DNA from: Herminiimonas sp.
GTDB lineage: Bacteria; Pseudomonadota; Gammaproteobacteria; Burkholderiales; Burkholderiaceae
Direction of reading: 5' to 3'
Length of the DNA: 64,000 nt
Assembly (NCBI RefSeq): GCF_030655415.1
Contig: NZ_JAURVN010000014.1
Span: 62,001 to 126,000 of the forward strand
The notes under the pieces are model-generated. The model saw only the letters and a program-made list of their open reading frames with translations, was not told the DNA's origin and did no database searches. Position 1 is the first letter of the stretch, and each line of letters begins with the position of its first letter. Position numbers and translations under genes: made by a program. Shown here in pieces: positions 26,600 through 35,384 of the stretch.

Positions 26600-27667
26600 T
26601 TAATGCTTCGACGTCAACAGCGTCAGCGTCTGGATCAGCATCTTGCACTCATCCGGATTGCCAATACTGATGCGCAGATACTGATTAATGCGCTCGTGCT
26701 TGAAGTGACGCACGATGATCGCACGTTCGCGCAAACCTGCGGCCAATTGCTCAGCAGCATACGACTCGTGACGCGCAAAGATAAAGTTCGCAGCAGAAGG
26801 CAGCACAGCGAAACCAAGTTTTTCCAGTGCAGCAGTCATCTGTTCGCGACTATCGATAATTGCCGCATTGGTTTTCTGGAAATAGGCTTCATCACTATAA
26901 CTGGCGACCGCGCCAGCCAATGCCAATCTATCCATAGGATAAGAGTTGAAACTGTTCTTCACGCGTTCCAGCGCTTCGATCAATTTCGCATGGCCCATCG
27001 CAAAACCGACACGCAAGCCTGCCAGTGAACGTGATTTCGAGAAGGTACGAATCACCAGCAGATTCGGATATTTATGGATCAAGGGAATCGCTGTTTCGCC
27101 GCCAAAATCTACATAAGCTTCATCGACCACGACGACAGCGTTCGGTTGCTTGGTTAGCAGTGCTTCAATCGCAGCCAACGGAAGAGGAATGCCGGTCGGT
27201 GCATTCGGGTTCGGAAAAATAATTCCGCCGCATGCGCGATTTTCATAATCGGCAGTGTTGATTCCCATAGAGTTGTTCAGCGGTACTTCGACGTAATCGA
27301 TGCCGAACAACTTGCAATAGACAGGATAAAAACTGTAAGTGATATCCGGAAACAGCAAAGGCTCGGAATGCTTGAGCAGCGACATAAACGCAAACGCCAG
27401 CACTTCATCGGAACCGTTGCCAATGAAGATTTCATCCGTTTTTACGTCGTGATAGGCAGCTAAGGTCTTTTTCAGCTCGGACGCATCTGGGTCCGGATAC
27501 AGGCGCAAGGAATCTGCGCTAACCGCATGCATCGCAGCCGTCACGGCTGGCGACGGCGGATATGGATTTTCATTGGTGTTCAACTTGATCAAGCCCGGCA
27601 ATTTCGGTTGTTCACCCGGTACATAAGGAGTGAGTGTTTGCACAATAGGGCTCCAGAACTGGCTCAT
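26600..27667 (-). CDS. hisC: Histidinol-phosphate aminotransferase
   Basis: 355 residues, a PLP-dependent class I/II aminotransferase of histidine biosynthesis that converts imidazole-acetol phosphate and glutamate to L-histidinol phosphate. Visible features are the N-terminal [25 protein letters not shown], the FPNPNAPTG loop, DEAYVDF holding the PLP-ring Asp, and [16 protein letters not shown] with the Schiff-base lysine. The C-terminal [17 protein letters not shown] carries the substrate-phosphate arginines. AAGGAAAG precedes the ATG at 27667. No other his genes are nearby, so this may be a second, dispersed copy; close relatives can act on aromatic amino acids. Confidence 0.92.
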   Translation of the reverse strand: MSQFWSPIVQTLTPYVPGEQPKLPGLIKLNTNENPYPPSPAVTAAMHAVSADSLRLYPDPDASELKKTLAAYHDVKTDEIFIGNGSDEVLAFAFMSLLKHSEPLLFPDITYSFYPVYCKLFGIDYVEVPLNNSMGINTADYENRACGGIIFPNPNAPTGIPLPLAAIEALLTKQPNAVVVVDEAYVDFGGETAIPLIHKYPNLLVIRTFSKSRSLAGLRVGFAMGHAKLIEALERVKNSFNSYPMDRLALAGAVASYSDEAYFQKTNAAIIDSREQMTAALEKLGFAVLPSAANFIFARHESYAAEQLAAGLRERAIIVRHFKHERINQYLRISIGNPDECKMLIQTLTLLTSKH

Positions 27668-27854
27668 GACTGCTTTCCTTTTTAATTGATATCGCCATTT
27701 TATCGTGTGCCGTAGCTAAATAGAAAATCGCGATGATTTGAAAGCAGGATGCATACGCGTGGCCTATGCTCGAACGATGATGGATGACATCAGCGGCAGC
27801 GTTTTTTCTCCGCTGCTGGCTGATAAATTCGCTTCATTCTGGTACAGTGCCGCC

Positions 27855-28589
27855 ATGAGTAAATTGACCTTAGACCGCATCCTGCAATCGCAGGGATTCG
27901 GCACCAGAAAATACTGCCGCGGCTTAGTCGAGGATGGCGAAGTCAGCATCAATGGCGAAGTTGTCGACAACATCAAGACCGCTTTCGACACGACCGATTT
28001 CGAATTCACGATTTTCGAAGAAGTCTGGCGCTATCGCGAACACGTCTACATCGTGTTGAACAAACCCGCGAACTTCGAGTGTTCACGCAAGCCTAGTCAT
28101 CATCCTGGCGTACTGACTTTGTTGCCGGAACAATTCACCTGGCGCGATCTGCAACCGGTGGGCCGACTGGATCACGACACCACCGGCATGTTGTTGATGT
28201 CGGACGACGGCCCATTCATCCACGCGCAATCTTCACCGAAACGCCACATTCCAAAAGTGTATGTCGCGACCACGCATGAGCCGGTGACGCCTGAATTGAT
28301 AGAGCAATTGTTGGGTGGCGTGCAGCTGCATGATGAGCCGGCACCGTTGGCGGCGCAGACTTGCCGGATGCTGGGCGAGCATCAGATTGAGATTGTGCTG
28401 GAGCAGGGTAAGTATCATCAGGTTAAGCGGATGTTGGCTGCTGCCGGGAATCATTGTTCGGCACTTAATCGCTCTGCGATTGGGGAATTGACGTTGGATT
28501 CGTTGGGGTTGGAGGAGGGGGAGTGGGCTTACCTTGATGCTGCGCAATTGGCTTTGTTGCGGGCTGTTGAGCCGGCTGCTGGCGCTTAG
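27855..28589 (+). CDS. rsuA: 16S rRNA pseudouridine-516 synthase family protein
   Basis: 244 residues of the RsuA/RluB/E/F family. An N-terminal S4-like RNA-binding domain (LDRILQSQGFGTRKYCRGLVEDGEVSINGEVV) is followed by the catalytic domain with GRLDHDTTGMLLMSDDG, where the first Asp is the nucleophile. KVYVA and GKYHQVKRMLAAAGN come further on. RsuA converts U516 of 16S rRNA to pseudouridine. The family is often misassigned among RsuA, RluB, RluE and RluF, and I favour RsuA by length and motif. The ATG at 27855 is used; the upstream in-frame extension shows no family similarity. The ending lies 32 bp before an intergenic repeat. Confidence 0.83.
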   Translation: MSKLTLDRILQSQGFGTRKYCRGLVEDGEVSINGEVVDNIKTAFDTTDFEFTIFEEVWRYREHVYIVLNKPANFECSRKPSHHPGVLTLLPEQFTWRDLQPVGRLDHDTTGMLLMSDDGPFIHAQSSPKRHIPKVYVATTHEPVTPELIEQLLGGVQLHDEPAPLAAQTCRMLGEHQIEIVLEQGKYHQVKRMLAAAGNHCSALNRSAIGELTLDSLGLEEGEWAYLDAAQLALLRAVEPAAGA

Positions 28590-28620
28590 TAATTTTTTAT
28601 TTCTTCGTCGCTTGCTCAGT

Positions 28621-28720
28621 GCCGGGGGTGGCCCGGTAGCCACCTTCTTTCTTTGCTTCGCCAAAGAAAGAAGGCAAAGAAAGGCGACGCAGAAGCCGTT
28701 GCCCGCTGCGCGGGTACCCA
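28621..28720 (+). repeat. Intergenic repeat, left copy, with hairpin
   Basis: Begins GCCGGGGGTGGCCCGG and contains a 13-bp perfect stem CCTTCTTTCTTTG / CAAAGAAAGAAGG (28643-28655 and 28662-28674) with loop CTTCGC. It then runs through GGCGAC...GAAGCCG...GCCC. It is the inverted partner of the copy at 29083-29180. The unit looks like a family of intergenic repeats rather than a gene. Confidence 0.82.
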
Positions 28721-28813
28721 AGTCAAACGATCATCAGTCGGTAGCACAAACAAACTCGCCTTCGGCTCAAACAGGTTTGCGCTCTTTATCCGCCTGATGA
28801 CCGTTTGACTTGG
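28718..28813. repeat. Nested inverted repeat with 20-bp arms
   Basis: CCAAGTCAAACGATCATCAG at 28718-28737 is the reverse complement, with one mismatch, of 28794-28813. The 56-bp interior contains further Ser/Pro-like GC-rich words but no gene. It sits between the two larger inverted copies, giving a nested palindromic structure. Confidence 0.75.
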
Positions 28814-29082
28814 CAACGTCACATGCGGTTAAGGTCAACTGCAAAACCAAAACAACAGCAAAAAGTATCAGGTTTGAGCGTCCCTCGGATTGGATGTATC
28901 TGCGTGGCTAACGTTTTTACTTTAAGTAGAAATGTATTTTGAGTCGGTTCGCGATAATGCTGTTGCTGTTGAACTTTACCCGCTCTGACGCTGCCGTTTG
29001 TGCGGAGCAGAAAATGGATAAAGAAGTGAACGCTGTCTGAGCGTAGCGAGTTTCGTTCGCTTCCCATTTTTTGATTTGCACA
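28814..29082. other. Central spacer of the composite repeat, no gene
   Basis: About 270 bp between the nested repeat and the right-hand copy. Open frames here are short, overlap on both strands and have no product similarity. No transposase fragment could be recognised. Confidence 0.5.
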
Positions 29083-29180
29083 AGCGGGAACCCGAAGGGC
29101 AGCGGCTTCGCGGTCGCCTTCTTTTGCTTACTTTTCTTGGCGAAGCAAGAAAAGTGAGTGGCAGCCGGGCCACCCCCGGC
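29083..29180 (-). repeat. Intergenic repeat, right copy in inverted orientation
   Basis: Ends with CCGGGCCACCCCCGGC, the exact reverse complement of the first 16 bases of the left copy. It has its own 10-bp stem ACTTTTCTTG / CAAGAAAAGT (29130-29139 and 29146-29155) around the same six-base loop. Stem bases differ from the left copy but pairing is kept. The interior GGCGACCGCGAAGCCGCTGCCC also matches. Confidence 0.82.
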
Positions 29181-29238
29181 ATACCAACTCTCATCGAAGA
29201 GAAATACGTTTTAAATACCCAAGTCCTTAAAAAAACAA

Positions 29239-32200
29239 CTAAAACCATTCTGCAGAATCCTCGATTCCCCCCGGCTCACTCTCAGCCGCATCCCGCTCCA
29301 TCTTCAACCAAATTGCAAACTGCTCAGCCGGCATAGGCTTGCCAAAATAATATCCCTGCAATTCATCGCACCCAGCCGCGCAAAGCAAATGAACATCCTG
29401 CTCCAGCTCCACACCTTCAGCCACCACATGCAAGCCCAAGGTATGACCCAGCCCAATGATGGCGTTGGTAACCGCCAGGTTATGCGAGGAAATATGAATA
29501 TTCTGCACAAAGGATTTATCGATCTTCAGCCTATCAATGGGGAACTGATACAGATAATTGAGGCTTGAATAACCAGTGCCAAAATCATCGATCGATAAGG
29601 AGAATCCCAGCGCCTTGATTTGCTCCAGCATTTGGATAGTCGCCGGGACGTTGTCCATCAAAATGGATTCAGTCAATTCCAGTTCGATGTTGCGCGCATC
29701 GGCGGGAATATCTTTCAGTGCGTGTTCGAGTACTTTCAGCAAACCGCCTTCTTTTAACTGGACGGCGGATAGGTTGATCGATACCGGGATCTCGCCGAAG
29801 CCGCTGGCTTTCCATTCGACGTGCTGGCGCATCGCTTCTCGTATGATCCACGCGCCGATAGGGACGATGAGGCCGGATTCTTCGGATACGGGGATGAAGT
29901 TTGCTGGCAGGATCATGCCTTCGCTTGGATGTTCCCAGCGCACCAGACTTTCTACTCCGGCCAAGCGGCCTGTCATCGCATTGATACGCGGTTGGTAGTA
30001 GAGCACCAGTTCATTACGCTCAACTGCGTGGCGCAAATCGCTTTCCAGATGCATGCGCTTGACGACGCGGTCATTCAATTCGGCGGTGAAGAATTGCGCA
30101 TTGTTGCGTCCGCTTTCCTTCGCTTGATACATTGCAGAATCGGCGTGACGCATCAGCAAATCGATGTCGTCGCCATCATCCGGGAATAGCGCAATACCGA
30201 TACTGCATGAGATATACAGCTCCATGCCATCGACCATATGCGCTTGTTGTATGCGCGGGATCATGCGTTGCTCGACCAGCTTGCCGACTTCTTCTGCGCT
30301 TTCGACATTGTTCAGAATGATGACGAACTCATCGCCACCGAGTCGGCTGACGGTATCGCCTTCGCGTACGGTATCGACCAATCTGCGGGCGACGGAAATC
30401 AGCAAGCCATCGCCGATGTGGTGACCCATCGAATCATTGATGTTCTTGAAACGATCCAAATCAATGAAAAGTACGGCGACCATGCTTTCAGCGCGTTTGG
30501 CTTGCTGGATTGCCATCTGCAGGCGTTCATCGAACAGGAAGCGATTCGGCAATGCGGTGAGCACGTCGTGATGCGCAAGATAGTGAATCCGTTGTTCATT
30601 GGCTTTGCGCTCGCTGATGTCTAGCGACATTGCGATGTAATGCTGGATTTCTCCTTGCTTGTCGCGCACGGCATTCAGCACGAGCCAGGCTGGATACGAT
30701 TCGCCATCCTTGCGGCTAATCCACATTTCGCCTTGCCATGAACCTTTGGTGGAGGCTGTGCGCGCCAAGGTTTGCGAGAAGTTTTTCTGATTGCGATTCG
30801 ACAGCAACATCATGCTGTATTTGCCGATCAACTCATGCAATTCATAACCGGTGTTGCGCGAGAAGGCACGATTGACGGTGACGATGCGGCCGCTGGCATC
30901 AATGATGACGATGCTTTCTGATGAGGCTTCGAATACCTTGGCCCACAGCTCCAGCCGCCGCTCCATGTACTTCATGTGGTTGATAGGTGTGAAGGTCGTC
31001 AACACCGCGGGTTGACCTTGATAGTCGAGGCAGCGTGCAGATACTAGCGCCCAGGATGGCTTCTCGCCACCGGTCCAGCGCACTTCAAATTCATCAACCG
31101 TGTCAGTGTCGTGCAGGCGCTGGAAGAAGCGCGCGCGTAGAGCGGGCAACATGCCGGTTTTCCATGGATTTTCATCGCGTCCGCCTAGCCAGGCGCGCGC
31201 GGCATCGTTCGCATGCAGGACGGCATGATCGGGAATCGAGGTCACCATCAGTGGAATCGGGATGGCTTCGACCAGTTCATGCTGTGCTTGCGCGGCGCGT
31301 GTTTGCGCGACCATTTCCTGTTGCGCGATACGTTGCTGATCCAGCTGTTGCAGCATGCCGTTAAAGCCGTTGACCAAACGGCCAATTTCATCCGTGCTAT
31401 CCCATGACGAGCGCAAAGAGTAATCGCCGGAGCGGCTGACGTTATCTGCGACACGCGCCAGATTACGGATCGGTAAAGCGATTTGACGCGCGACAAAAAA
31501 TACTAGGCTCAGAATCACCAACAACAGCAAAGCGGCGGTGCCTAAATGCTGCCACATACGGGTATATGCTTCCGCAATGCGATCCTCCAGCAGCCTATGC
31601 ATTTGCTGTTCTGCGGCGATCCATGCAACTTTCAGATCACGTATAGCGGCGATTCTTAATTGAAGATAGTCGCTGTCGCTTTCATCCACGTCGATAATGC
31701 CGGCCATGGCTTGACTTGCAATCCGAAAACGTTGAATCGAAACCAGCAAGTCATTGCGCGATTTTTCCAGTTCAGCCTGGAGCATTGGCTTGCTGGCAGC
31801 AAACGCCTCGTCGTAATCGCTTTGAATGCCCTTGGTGGTGGCGTCCAGTCGTCCTTCCAGAATCAGGAAGCGCGTCTGTTGCACTTGCCGATTGTCGTCG
31901 TACATTTTTGGCAGTTGTGACGCCAGGTCGCCGGTACGGTCCAACAGTTCCAGTAATTCTGGAAAGCGCAGAACGATCAGCGACATCGTGTAATAGCTGT
32001 CGAGATCGGGATCGAGAATCAGATTGGATTGATTACCGATGCGGGTCAGTAGGGCGCGACCTTGCGCGAAGGAATCATCGCTTTGTGTCAGCGTGTCGTG
32101 GCCGGTGTGACTTGCTCGTAGCGATTTGGCATAGGTTTCAGCCAGTTCGCTGCTGCCCATTTCCTCACCATATTTTTTCTCTGCATCGCGGATTGTTTGC

Positions 32201-32442
32201 GCATATGGCGCAGCTTTCGCTTTATCGCTTGCAGGGTCGACTGATGCGATCAGTGCTTCGCGCACGTTCGCGATGTATTGATTACCGACGATTTCCTTGT
32301 TGGAGAAATTGATGGCGATGAATTTTTCGTGGATCAGGATGCCAGAAATGAAGATGACTGCCGTCAAGTCGAGAAAGTAAATCAGTGCCAGCTTGCGCCC
32401 GACTGTCAGTCCACCGATTATTTTTGTGATGCGTTTCTTCAT
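29239..32442 (-). CDS. Membrane sensor with HAMP, PAS, GGDEF and EAL domains
   Basis: 1067 residues, a bifunctional-type c-di-GMP enzyme. A first span (about 18-37) and a second (about 305-328, LLLLVILSLVFFVAR) bracket a helical periplasmic sensor region like a four-helix bundle. HAMP (IALPIRNLARVADNVSRSGDYSLR) and two PAS-like domains follow (about 395-500 and 510-630; the second has IVIIDASGRIVTVNRAFSRNTGY). The GGDEF at about residue 700 is intact (RLGGDEFVII) with an I-site RxxD (REGD) five residues before it. The EAL domain reads ESLVRW instead of EAL, with DDFGTGYSSLNYL kept. Both activities are therefore possible. The start is the ATG at 32442, giving MKKRITKIIGG; it has no strong ribosome binding site. 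Confidence 0.88.
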   Translation of the reverse strand: MKKRITKIIGGLTVGRKLALIYFLDLTAVIFISGILIHEKFIAINFSNKEIVGNQYIANVREALIASVDPASDKAKAAPYAQTIRDAEKKYGEEMGSSELAETYAKSLRASHTGHDTLTQSDDSFAQGRALLTRIGNQSNLILDPDLDSYYTMSLIVLRFPELLELLDRTGDLASQLPKMYDDNRQVQQTRFLILEGRLDATTKGIQSDYDEAFAASKPMLQAELEKSRNDLLVSIQRFRIASQAMAGIIDVDESDSDYLQLRIAAIRDLKVAWIAAEQQMHRLLEDRIAEAYTRMWQHLGTAALLLLVILSLVFFVARQIALPIRNLARVADNVSRSGDYSLRSSWDSTDEIGRLVNGFNGMLQQLDQQRIAQQEMVAQTRAAQAQHELVEAIPIPLMVTSIPDHAVLHANDAARAWLGGRDENPWKTGMLPALRARFFQRLHDTDTVDEFEVRWTGGEKPSWALVSARCLDYQGQPAVLTTFTPINHMKYMERRLELWAKVFEASSESIVIIDASGRIVTVNRAFSRNTGYELHELIGKYSMMLLSNRNQKNFSQTLARTASTKGSWQGEMWISRKDGESYPAWLVLNAVRDKQGEIQHYIAMSLDISERKANEQRIHYLAHHDVLTALPNRFLFDERLQMAIQQAKRAESMVAVLFIDLDRFKNINDSMGHHIGDGLLISVARRLVDTVREGDTVSRLGGDEFVIILNNVESAEEVGKLVEQRMIPRIQQAHMVDGMELYISCSIGIALFPDDGDDIDLLMRHADSAMYQAKESGRNNAQFFTAELNDRVVKRMHLESDLRHAVERNELVLYYQPRINAMTGRLAGVESLVRWEHPSEGMILPANFIPVSEESGLIVPIGAWIIREAMRQHVEWKASGFGEIPVSINLSAVQLKEGGLLKVLEHALKDIPADARNIELELTESILMDNVPATIQMLEQIKALGFSLSIDDFGTGYSSLNYLYQFPIDRLKIDKSFVQNIHISSHNLAVTNAIIGLGHTLGLHVVAEGVELEQDVHLLCAAGCDELQGYYFGKPMPAEQFAIWLKMERDAAESEPGGIEDSAEWF

Positions 32443-32800
32443 TTTGACATTCAGCCAATTGGTTTTGTGTGTTCTACCAGCAATGCGCGTGCCATCGATT
32501 CGCTTTCGCGGGAAAAGATTTTGTCCTTGCGGCATCCCATTACAGTGCGTGACGATAACAAAAAACACTTTCTGTTGCGCAATTATTGTGCGTTGATGAG
32601 AATGCAGGAAATTGGTGCGCCTATCATTACGAGCGAACTCATGATCAATGTACGCGTTGATTTGTGTCTGAAAAAACGCTTAAATGTTAATTTCAGTTAA
32701 AGATTCATGGTGTGAACAAATTTGCATATCAAGCCCAGCCTCGTTGCGATATGATTAATTTCATGTATGCATCAAATTTTCATTGGAGACGATTTCGGTA
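32443..32800. other. Divergent intergenic region
   Basis: About 358 bp between the PAS-GGDEF-EAL gene and the DUF1631 gene. It should hold both promoters. The part near 32690-32790 is AT-rich. I see no operator, hairpin or small gene that I can support. Confidence 0.45.
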
Positions 32801-35317
32801 ATGCACGCCATCAAACCTGTGATTCAGTTGGCCAAGGAACGCGCGCTATTCCGATTTTCCGCTCTTGCTATGCGCATGGTGCAGGATGCGAATACCAGCA
32901 TCAGGCAAGTCACACCTAGCGCCGGGTCAGCGCACGAACAAAAAACAATTTCCGCAGCAAAAGAGTGGCTGCAAACGCAGGATGTACAGTTTCTGAAGCG
33001 TCTGAACGCCAGCTATTCCGGTTACGTAGAACGCGGCATGCAAACCATGTATCGCGATTTGCGTCATGAACTGCAGGATTCAGCGAACAATACCTGGGCG
33101 CTGATCGACGACGAAACCATCACCCGCCAAATCGATGTTGAACGTCGCGTGCTGCGCTTGCGCGATGCCGACCAGCTTAGTCTCGGTCGCTTGAATCTGA
33201 TGATCGCGCAACTGCATGATGAGCATGATGTGCGCGAGCGAGAAAATCCTTTCCGACCTTATTTGATGGCGCGTGCCTTGCACGATGTGCTGTGCGAAAT
33301 GAGCAGCACCAGCGATTTATGCGCGATCTTGTTCGATCACATGTCAGGCGCATTGGCAGCGGAATTGCCCGAATACTTTGCGGCGATTCGCGAAGTGTTT
33401 GAGTCGAATGGTGTACATGCGCGCTTGTTGGCGCGGCCAGCATCCTTAAGCCGTAGCGATCGCGCAATGCTGATGCCGCAAGGACAAAATTACCCGCAAG
33501 TTATTTACAGTGGTGCGCCGCATGCCGGCGGTGATCAAGCGCATTCGGCGAATAATTTTGCTGGCAATGCGACTAGCAATTCAGGCAATCCTGGTGGACA
33601 ACAATCAGGCGCTTATCAAAGTAATTACGCCAGCAACAATCCGGGTAACTACGCTGGTAATAACGGGGGCAACTTCGCCGGCAACCAAGGTGGAAATTAC
33701 CCAGCGAATTTCACCTTGCCGCCAGCGCTTGAACACATGTTGTCGCTGATGCAGCAACGCTCATCGGACGTACACAATGTGTTGCGTACGCCGCAGCAAG
33801 AGACGCAAGCTGCGTTGCAGGATTTTGTCTGGAAAATATTCAGCCAGGTTGCGCCGGATCGTATCCCCTCGAATCCGCGTCATTCAGATAATCCAGCTAC
33901 CGAATTCCGTCCTATCGCTGATGACGATGCGTCCAAGCCGCACCCATTAACCAGTCAGTTGCATCGCTTGCAGCAAGAAGCCGTGAATGGCGTCGCGCGT
34001 GAAGATGCGGTTCAACTGCTGGATTTGCACAGCGAGCTGGAAACAGAACGACTCAGCGAGATGGAACGCGTGGCGATGGATGTCGTTGCGATGCTGTTCA
34101 ATTTCATCGCCAATGATGTCTCGATACCGGATGCATTTCGCGCCACGATTACGCGTTTGCAGGTGCCTTTCCTGAAGGCGGCGATGCTGGTGCCGAGAAT
34201 TCTGGAGCAAGCCGATAACGCACCGAGAAAATTACTCAATCGCATGGCCTCCCTCGCCATTGGATTGAAAGTAGACGCATCGCCAGGTAAAGAAATTCAT
34301 GCAGCAACAGCCGCAACAGTCGAAAAAATCTTGACTGATTTCAAGACGGATCTGATTGTGTTCACCGATGCGCTCGTGCAGTTTGATGAAACGATTGAAA
34401 AAATATTGCGCGAAGCAGATCCCGAAGTTCTGCGTGTCATTCAAGCATTGGACGAAGCTGAAAAAGATCCGCAGCGCTATGACGTGCTGATCGTTGAGAC
34501 CGTTAATGCGATGCGCGAACGGCTGCAGACGATACAGACCGATCAACGTGCCGTCGATTTTTTGATCAAGATTTGGTCACGCGTGTTGGTACATGCGAAT
34601 GAAGATGAAAAAATCGATAGTCAGCCGTTTCGCGATGTTGTTCCTGAACTAATCTGGAGCGTGTATCAACACGATCTGACCGAGCGTGCCGCGCTGATGA
34701 AGCTGTTGCCGAAGCTGGTACGCCAGGTAAAGCAAGGAATGAAATTGATTGCGCTCCCTGAAGTTGAAACCAAACAGGCGATTGATGATTTGATTGCGAT
34801 GCATGCAGCAGTACTCGGCATGATTCAGTCAACGCCACTCAAAGCCTCGGTAAAAATGGAAACCTTGCATCAGCATTTCGCATCCTTGAAAATTGGCAGT
34901 GTGAATGAAGAAGCGGCGGCGATTCATGCACCTACTGTGTCGCAAGTTCGCCTTCAATCAGCATTGCAAAAATTCAATGTGGCTGCGCACCAGCATCTGG
35001 ACAATGACATGGGCACCTTGCGTAGTTCTGATGCCAATTGGCTGGGCGGTATGCAAGTGGGAACAGTGCTCGAATGGTGGGCGAATAATGTTTATCAGCC
35101 AGCACGTTTGATGTGGGTAAATCCACAGCAATCGTTTTATGTCCTGCAACTGGTGGCATCTCACGAGCAACCACGTTTGCTGATTTATTCGTCGATTTCC
35201 TTGATCAAAGCCTTGCGTGAAGGTTCGATAGGCATGATCGAATACGCGCCGATTTTTGATCGTGCTATTGAATCGCTGTTGGACGTCGCTGAAGAGAAAC
35301 AGTCTTTGAGTGTTTAA
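32801..35317 (+). CDS. DUF1631-family protein
   Basis: 838 residues. The N-terminal part (HAIKPVIQLAKERALFRFSALAMRM) and the helical middle (HQRLQQEAVNGVAREDAVQLLDLHSELETERLSEMERVAMDVVAMLFNFI region) match the DUF1631 pattern known from beta- and gammaproteobacteria. The function is unknown. A low-complexity Asn/Gly/Gln-rich linker runs from about residue 245 to 305. The last 100 residues (GTVLEWWANNVYQPARLMWVNPQQSFYVLQL) have the short beta-strand look of a PilZ-like barrel, without the canonical RxxxR. That would link it to c-di-GMP, but it is only an impression. I use the ATG at 32801; the open frame continues to a TTG at 32783. A terminator follows at once. Confidence 0.8.
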   Translation: MHAIKPVIQLAKERALFRFSALAMRMVQDANTSIRQVTPSAGSAHEQKTISAAKEWLQTQDVQFLKRLNASYSGYVERGMQTMYRDLRHELQDSANNTWALIDDETITRQIDVERRVLRLRDADQLSLGRLNLMIAQLHDEHDVRERENPFRPYLMARALHDVLCEMSSTSDLCAILFDHMSGALAAELPEYFAAIREVFESNGVHARLLARPASLSRSDRAMLMPQGQNYPQVIYSGAPHAGGDQAHSANNFAGNATSNSGNPGGQQSGAYQSNYASNNPGNYAGNNGGNFAGNQGGNYPANFTLPPALEHMLSLMQQRSSDVHNVLRTPQQETQAALQDFVWKIFSQVAPDRIPSNPRHSDNPATEFRPIADDDASKPHPLTSQLHRLQQEAVNGVAREDAVQLLDLHSELETERLSEMERVAMDVVAMLFNFIANDVSIPDAFRATITRLQVPFLKAAMLVPRILEQADNAPRKLLNRMASLAIGLKVDASPGKEIHAATAATVEKILTDFKTDLIVFTDALVQFDETIEKILREADPEVLRVIQALDEAEKDPQRYDVLIVETVNAMRERLQTIQTDQRAVDFLIKIWSRVLVHANEDEKIDSQPFRDVVPELIWSVYQHDLTERAALMKLLPKLVRQVKQGMKLIALPEVETKQAIDDLIAMHAAVLGMIQSTPLKASVKMETLHQHFASLKIGSVNEEAAAIHAPTVSQVRLQSALQKFNVAAHQHLDNDMGTLRSSDANWLGGMQVGTVLEWWANNVYQPARLMWVNPQQSFYVLQLVASHEQPRLLIYSSISLIKALREGSIGMIEYAPIFDRAIESLLDVAEEKQSLSV

Positions 35318-35319
35318 AG

Positions 35320-35348
35320 CGCCGCTCATCACGAGCGGCGTTTTATTT
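35320..35348 (+). terminator. Intrinsic terminator after the DUF1631 gene
   Basis: 8-bp stem CGCCGCTC / GAGCGGCG with loop ATCAC, followed by TTTTATTT, directly after the stop codon. Confidence 0.92.
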
Positions 35349-35384
35349 CACTTAATTTGAAACTTGCTTGAAGCTGATTTGACG

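Noticed and set aside
28814..29082. Degenerate transposase remnant inside the inverted repeats
   Set aside because: No frame shows transposase motifs (no DDE, no HTH), so only a non-coding repeat is reported.
33540..33715. Short repeated words resembling a CRISPR or tandem array
   Set aside because: The repeats are low-complexity Asn/Gly codons inside an open gene, with no constant repeat unit or spacers.
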